From Chloroflexota bacterium (GTDB taxonomy: Bacteria > Chloroflexota > Dehalococcoidia > Dehalococcoidales > UBA5760), in contig JADFUW010000014.1 of assembly GCA_015222205.1 (NCBI GenBank), forward strand, positions 1-36,037: a stretch of 36,037 nucleotides of DNA. Direction: 5' to 3'. Positions 32,511 to 36,037 of this stretch are shown one piece after another (the stretch's first letter is position 1; each line of letters begins with the position of its first letter). The notes under the pieces are model-generated. The model was given only the letters and a program-made list of their open reading frames with translations, was not told the origin of the DNA and made no database searches. The position numbers and the translations under genes are program-made.

Positions 32511-33105
32511 AGTCACCTTAACTATCAATAACCAGAAGGTCAAGGCTGAGGCCGGCACTACTATCCTTGAAGCCGCCCGAAGGGTGGAAATTGATATCCC
32601 GACCCTCTGCTACCATGAGAAATTAGCCCCCCGCGGTGCCTGCCGGCTATGCACGGTAGAGATAAGTAAAGGGCAGCGGTCGCGTCTGGTTACTGCCTGT
32701 GTTTACCCGGTTGAGGACGGGCTTAAAGTAGAAACGGAATCCAAGCGTGTCATCAAGATTCGCAAGATGCTCCTCGAGCTAATGCTTGCTTCCTGCCCCG
32801 GGGTCAAGTCCATACAGGACTATGCCACAAGATATGGCATTACTAAAACAAGATTTGATGTAGAGCCAAGCTTTTGCATCCTCTGCGGGCTATGTGTGCA
32901 TTACTGCAGTGAGGTCAAGGGCAAGAACGCCATTGGCTTTGTGGGCCGAGGGATTGAGCGAAGGGTAGTGTTTTTCCCCGATATTGCTGCTGAGGAGTGT
33001 CCCAAGTGTGGGGAGTGCTTTTCACTGTGCCCCACCGGCGTTCTCCCCTCTAATTACGCCCTAGCCCGGTTGCCCCAGTTTACCTATAACAATATAAGGC
33101 TGTGA
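32503..33105 (+). CDS. NuoG N-terminal-like iron-sulfur subunit
   Basis: A 200-residue protein that corresponds to the first quarter of NuoG or to HydA/HndD electron-input domains. A [2Fe-2S] plant-type ferredoxin domain comes first (CYHEKLAPRGACRLC and a later Cys in TACVYP), then two [4Fe-4S] clusters (CILCGLCVHYC and CPKCGECFSLCP). The His-containing N5 motif of NuoG is reduced (ASCPGVKS). The GTG at 32503 with GAGGTG upstream overlaps the NuoF stop by eight bases; a GTG at 32494 is possible. There is no molybdopterin or hydrogenase H-cluster domain in this chain or the next gene. Confidence 0.88.
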   Translation: MSEVTLTINNQKVKAEAGTTILEAARRVEIDIPTLCYHEKLAPRGACRLCTVEISKGQRSRLVTACVYPVEDGLKVETESKRVIKIRKMLLELMLASCPGVKSIQDYATRYGITKTRFDVEPSFCILCGLCVHYCSEVKGKNAIGFVGRGIERRVVFFPDIAAEECPKCGECFSLCPTGVLPSNYALARLPQFTYNNIRL

Positions 33106-33126
33106 ATAAGCAGTATCCCGGCTTAA

Positions 33127-33155
33127 TTGACTTGCCCTATTGCCCGTGCTATCAT
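33127..33155 (+). promoter_or_regulatory. Promoter of the uracil-DNA glycosylase / RNase J genes
   Basis: TTGACT, a 17-base spacer and TATCAT (33150-33155). The start is predicted near 33162, about 48 bases before the ATG at 33210. It separates this group from the nuo module. Confidence 0.6.
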
Positions 33156-33209
33156 CTTTATATTAAGAGGTTAACAAGTAAACTTCCCGCTTAAATAAAA
33201 AGAAATAAT

Positions 33210-33815
33210 ATGTCAGCACTAAGTGAGCTCTGTCAAGAAATACTCGTCTGCCCGAAGTGCCAAGCACTAGTTGAAAATCGAACCAAAGTGGTTCCCGGTG
33301 AGGGGGCAGAGTCTGCCGATATCATGTTTATTGGTGAAGCACCGGGCTGGCATGAAGACCAACAAGGGCAACCGTTTGTCGGACCGGCGGGACTATTTCT
33401 TAACGAACTAATTACTTCTATCGGCTTAAGGCGCGAGCAGGTCTATATCACCAATGTGGTTAAGTGTCATCCCCCGGGAAACCGTGACCCCTTACCTGTT
33501 GAAATACACACTTGCCGCCATTGGCTAGACCACCAGATTGAGCTAATTCGCCCCAAGATGATTGTTACCCTGGGACGCTATTCCATGGCCATGTTCTTTC
33601 CCGGCAAGAACATAAGTAAAATTCATGGCACCGCTCATAAGCAGGCTGATATTATCTACTACGCCATGTATCATCCGGCGGCGGCTCTGCACCAGCAAAG
33701 CCTGCGCCAGACAATAGAGGCCGATATGCTCAGGATTCCATCACTCCTCGCTGAGGTCGAAACTGTCACCGAGGTGAAACAGCAATCAAAACAACTAAAC
33801 ATGTTTGAGGTTTAA
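33210..33815 (+). CDS. udg: Uracil-DNA glycosylase, family 4 (iron-sulfur type)
   Basis: A 201-residue base-excision repair enzyme that removes uracil from DNA. Four cysteines for the [4Fe-4S] cluster are at 14, 17, 86 and 102 (CPKC, VKCHPPGNRDP, HTCRHW). The active-site motifs are GEAPG (42-46) and YHPAAA (H155). QLNMF at 195-199, four residues from the end, resembles the sliding-clamp-binding motif and may tether the enzyme to the replisome. It has its own promoter and is followed by RNase J after three bases. Confidence 0.95.
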   Translation: MSALSELCQEILVCPKCQALVENRTKVVPGEGAESADIMFIGEAPGWHEDQQGQPFVGPAGLFLNELITSIGLRREQVYITNVVKCHPPGNRDPLPVEIHTCRHWLDHQIELIRPKMIVTLGRYSMAMFFPGKNISKIHGTAHKQADIIYYAMYHPAAALHQQSLRQTIEADMLRIPSLLAEVETVTEVKQQSKQLNMFEV

Positions 33816-33818
33816 AAT

Positions 33819-35477
33819 TTGACTAAGCCAAGACTAAAAATAATCCCCCTCGGCGGATTAAGTGAAATCGGCAAGAACATGATGATGATGGAGTATGAGA
33901 ATGATATCATCGTCATTGATGCCGGGTTTATGTTCCCCGAAGAGGAAATGTTAGGCATTGACCTAGTAATCCCCGACATCAGCTACCTTCTAGAGAATAA
34001 GGAAAAAATAAGAGGGATAATTATCACCCACGGGCATGACGACCATATTGGCGCCCTGCCCTATGTACTGCCCCAGTTTAACGTGCCGGTTTACTCAACC
34101 AAGCTTACCCAGGGTCTTATCTCAGTCAAGCTTAAAGAGGGGAAGGCATTATCAAAGGCTAATCTAAAAACCATACACCCCGGGGGACATTTCACCTTAG
34201 GCAAATTCAAAATAGAGTTCTTCCCGGTCTGCCACAGTATACCTGATGCGGTGGGCCTAATCATACATACCCCAGTGGGCACCATAGTTCATAGTGGAGA
34301 TTTTAAGATTGACTATACACCGGTCAGTGGCAAACCAACTGACCTCTCCCGCCTAGCTCAACTAGGGGCGCAAGGCGTCCTACTCCTCCTTGCCGATTCT
34401 ACTTATGCTGAACTGCCCGGCTACACCCCATCGGAGCGAGTGGTTAGCGAAACCCTAGACCATGTCATAGCTAACGCATCAGGAAGGGTAATTATAACCA
34501 CGTTCTCCTCACTAATCTCCCGCATCCAGCAGGTTATTGATGCTGCCGCCAAGCACCAGCGCCGGGTCTTTATCATCGGACGTAGTATGATTAACACCTC
34601 CCACATGGCGCTGAAGCTGGGTTACCTCAATGACAAAGAGGGGGTGCTGGCCCACCTTGATGAACTCAAAGGTATGCCCCACCATAAGATTATCTTCGCT
34701 ACTACCGGCAGCCAGGGGGAACCGACCTCAGCTCTAGTCCGTATGGCTAACCGGGACCACCGCCAGGTTCATATCCTCCGCGGGGATACGGTAGTTATTT
34801 CAGCAACCCCTGTCCCCGGCAACGAGGCTCTAATCAATAGAACCGTCGATAATCTGTTCAAGCAAGGGGCTCAGGTATTATACAGCAAGCTGGCCCAGGT
34901 TCATGTCCACGGGCACGCCAGTCAGGAAGAGCTAAAACTGCTTTTAAACCTGGTTAAACCAAGGTTCTTTATGCCTATCCACGGTGAATACCGCCACTTA
35001 AGCCTTCACTCCAAATTAGCCCAATCAGTAGGCATCCCCCGGGAGAACATCTTTGTCCTGGAGGACGGTGATATCCTTGAGCTTAACCCACAGGCAGGTA
35101 AAATAACCGGTAAGATTACCTCAGGCAACGTGTATGTAGACGGTCTCAGCGTGGGTGACATCGGCAGCGTTGTTCTCCGCAACAGAAGGATGCTATCAAG
35201 AGACGGTATCGTCGTCGTAATTATCACAGTTAACAAGCAAACGGGCAAACTAATAAGCCGCCCTGACATCGTATCCCGAGGTTTTGTTGACACCCGGGAG
35301 TCCAAAGACATGCTAGAAGAGAGCCGTGACCTGGTCGTCCGGACCCTAGACCATAGCGGTACCCGCCCGGCAGAGTGGAGCCTGGTCAACGATAAGGTCA
35401 GGGATACCCTAAATAGATTCTATTATGAGCAGACCAAACGCCGACCAATGATACTGCCCTTCATGGTAAAGGTGTAG
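33819..35477 (+). CDS. rnj: Ribonuclease J
   Basis: A 552-residue metallo-beta-lactamase/beta-CASP RNase with endo- and 5'-3' exoribonuclease activity, a main mRNA decay and rRNA maturation enzyme in bacteria without RNase E. The metal site HGHDDH is at 71-76; the beta-CASP part has ITTFSSLISRIQQ and FIIGRSM, and motif C is IHGEYRH near 390. The C-terminal domain drives dimerisation. The start is a TTG at 33819 with GAGGTTT upstream inside the end of udg, so the two are translationally coupled. ftsK follows. Confidence 0.96.
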   Translation: MTKPRLKIIPLGGLSEIGKNMMMMEYENDIIVIDAGFMFPEEEMLGIDLVIPDISYLLENKEKIRGIIITHGHDDHIGALPYVLPQFNVPVYSTKLTQGLISVKLKEGKALSKANLKTIHPGGHFTLGKFKIEFFPVCHSIPDAVGLIIHTPVGTIVHSGDFKIDYTPVSGKPTDLSRLAQLGAQGVLLLLADSTYAELPGYTPSERVVSETLDHVIANASGRVIITTFSSLISRIQQVIDAAAKHQRRVFIIGRSMINTSHMALKLGYLNDKEGVLAHLDELKGMPHHKIIFATTGSQGEPTSALVRMANRDHRQVHILRGDTVVISATPVPGNEALINRTVDNLFKQGAQVLYSKLAQVHVHGHASQEELKLLLNLVKPRFFMPIHGEYRHLSLHSKLAQSVGIPRENIFVLEDGDILELNPQAGKITGKITSGNVYVDGLSVGDIGSVVLRNRRMLSRDGIVVVIITVNKQTGKLISRPDIVSRGFVDTRESKDMLEESRDLVVRTLDHSGTRPAEWSLVNDKVRDTLNRFYYEQTKRRPMILPFMVKV

Positions 35478-35491
35478 CCTAGAGAGATTAC

Positions 35492-36037
35492 ATGACTAAG
35501 AGAAAAGCCAAGACCTTAAATAAACCCAGGGGGAAAACTAAGGGAAGGCAGGCAGATAGCGGGCTCTTCCACTTCCCCGCGTGGCGGGTGGTATGGCGAA
35601 TTATACTGATAGCCGTTATTATTGGAATATTATCCTGGCAGTGGCAAACACTGGCTTCATGGGCAGCCAGTGTTAGAGACCAAACCTGGGGTTTCTTTGG
35701 CTGGGGGCTACTCCTCCTCACCATCGCCCTCATCACCTTAGGCATAGCACTATGGTACCAGAAAAGTTCACCCCTCATCGTTCGCTTCCGTCAGTGGTGG
35801 GGTGGCATTGCCTTCACCCTGGCTATCTGGGGAATATTAGCCTATTTTGTCCTGGGGGGTAGATTTGGCCAATATCTCATTAGCTACCAAGGTTCGACCT
35901 TCATCGGCATTCCACGAATAGCAGGATTAATCCTTACTGGTACTGTTCTGGTAGCTCCCGGCGCCTTCGCCCACGCCATCAAAAAGACGACTTCCTGGCT
36001 AAGCAGGCAGTTTCAGAGGCGTCCAGCGCCTCAGCCA
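35492..36037 (+). CDS. ftsK: FtsK/SpoIIIE DNA translocase, N-terminal part
   Basis: 182 codons that run off the right edge. After a basic N-terminus (TKRKAKTLNKPRGKTKGR), four hydrophobic helices are visible: RIILIAVIIGILSW, GWGLLLLTIALITLGIAL, IAFTLAIWGILAYFVLGG and a last one around IAGLILTGTVLVAPGAFA. This is the membrane anchor of FtsK, a pump that moves chromosome ends into daughter cells at division. The ATPase and gamma domains are outside the window. RNase J directly followed by FtsK is a common neighbour pair in several phyla. Confidence 0.85.
   Translation, partial: MTKRKAKTLNKPRGKTKGRQADSGLFHFPAWRVVWRIILIAVIIGILSWQWQTLASWAASVRDQTWGFFGWGLLLLTIALITLGIALWYQKSSPLIVRFRQWWGGIAFTLAIWGILAYFVLGGRFGQYLISYQGSTFIGIPRIAGLILTGTVLVAPGAFAHAIKKTTSWLSRQFQRRPAPQP

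Noticed and set aside
1-36037. CRISPR arrays, rRNA genes, transposases
   Set aside because: No regularly spaced repeats of 20 bases or more, no rRNA sequence and no DDE or tyrosine recombinase frame were seen on either strand.

Overview
The window is a stretch of chromosome about 36 kb long. Its gene content fits a strictly anaerobic, acetate- and formate-handling bacterium, most plausibly a Chloroflexota lineage related to Dehalococcoidia. The family-level resemblance of SecA, the NuoEF-type flavoprotein module, RNase J followed by FtsK, and a SecC-type SecA tail point that way. This placement is inferred from gene content and protein style; no 16S or other phylogenetic marker was aligned. 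GTG and TTG starts are common. There is no rRNA gene, no CRISPR array and no recognisable transposase.

Layout. (1) Positions 1-2500 look like the edge of an accessory region: the first codons of a PIF1-like helicase on the minus strand, a DinB polymerase with codon use unlike the rest, a fragment resembling the C-terminal half of an XRE regulator, iterated GCTAAC sites, the 5' half of a tRNA-Lys(UUU) gene with no 3' half, and a 57-residue four-cysteine protein that appears to be made from a leaderless mRNA. (2) Positions 2568-13908 are mostly housekeeping genes on the plus strand: CorA, a metallo-beta-lactamase-fold protein, a Mut7-C protein, a 2-hydroxyacid dehydrogenase, NAD(P)HX repair (Nnr), CoaX and CoaBC for coenzyme A, and ValS. 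An AT-rich trypsin-like protease gene and palindromic repeats interrupt this block. (3) Positions 13955-20977 form a small-acid locus: a PAS histidine kinase and NarL-type regulator on the minus strand, diverging from a small protein plus a formate/nitrite-type channel whose C-terminal domain is a copy of that small protein, then a cyclic-nucleotide-binding-like protein, acetyl-CoA synthetase and an acetate transporter. (4) Positions 21027-29602 are all on the minus strand: prs, a DUF2007-like gene, secA (split by a frameshift), a restriction-modification cassette, polX and an unknown gene. (5) Positions 29741-36037 on the plus strand hold a NuoE/NuoF/NuoG-N electron-input module without a catalytic partner, a family-4 uracil-DNA glycosylase, RNase J and the start of FtsK.

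The most unusual points are the duplicated LigA-like domain (stand-alone and fused to the channel), the ribbon-helix-helix-like extension on NuoE, the apparent secA frameshift in a GA-repeat next to a duplicated helical segment, the restriction-modification cassette sitting between secA and polX with the tail of a displaced gene still visible, and the broken tRNA-Lys at the island edge.
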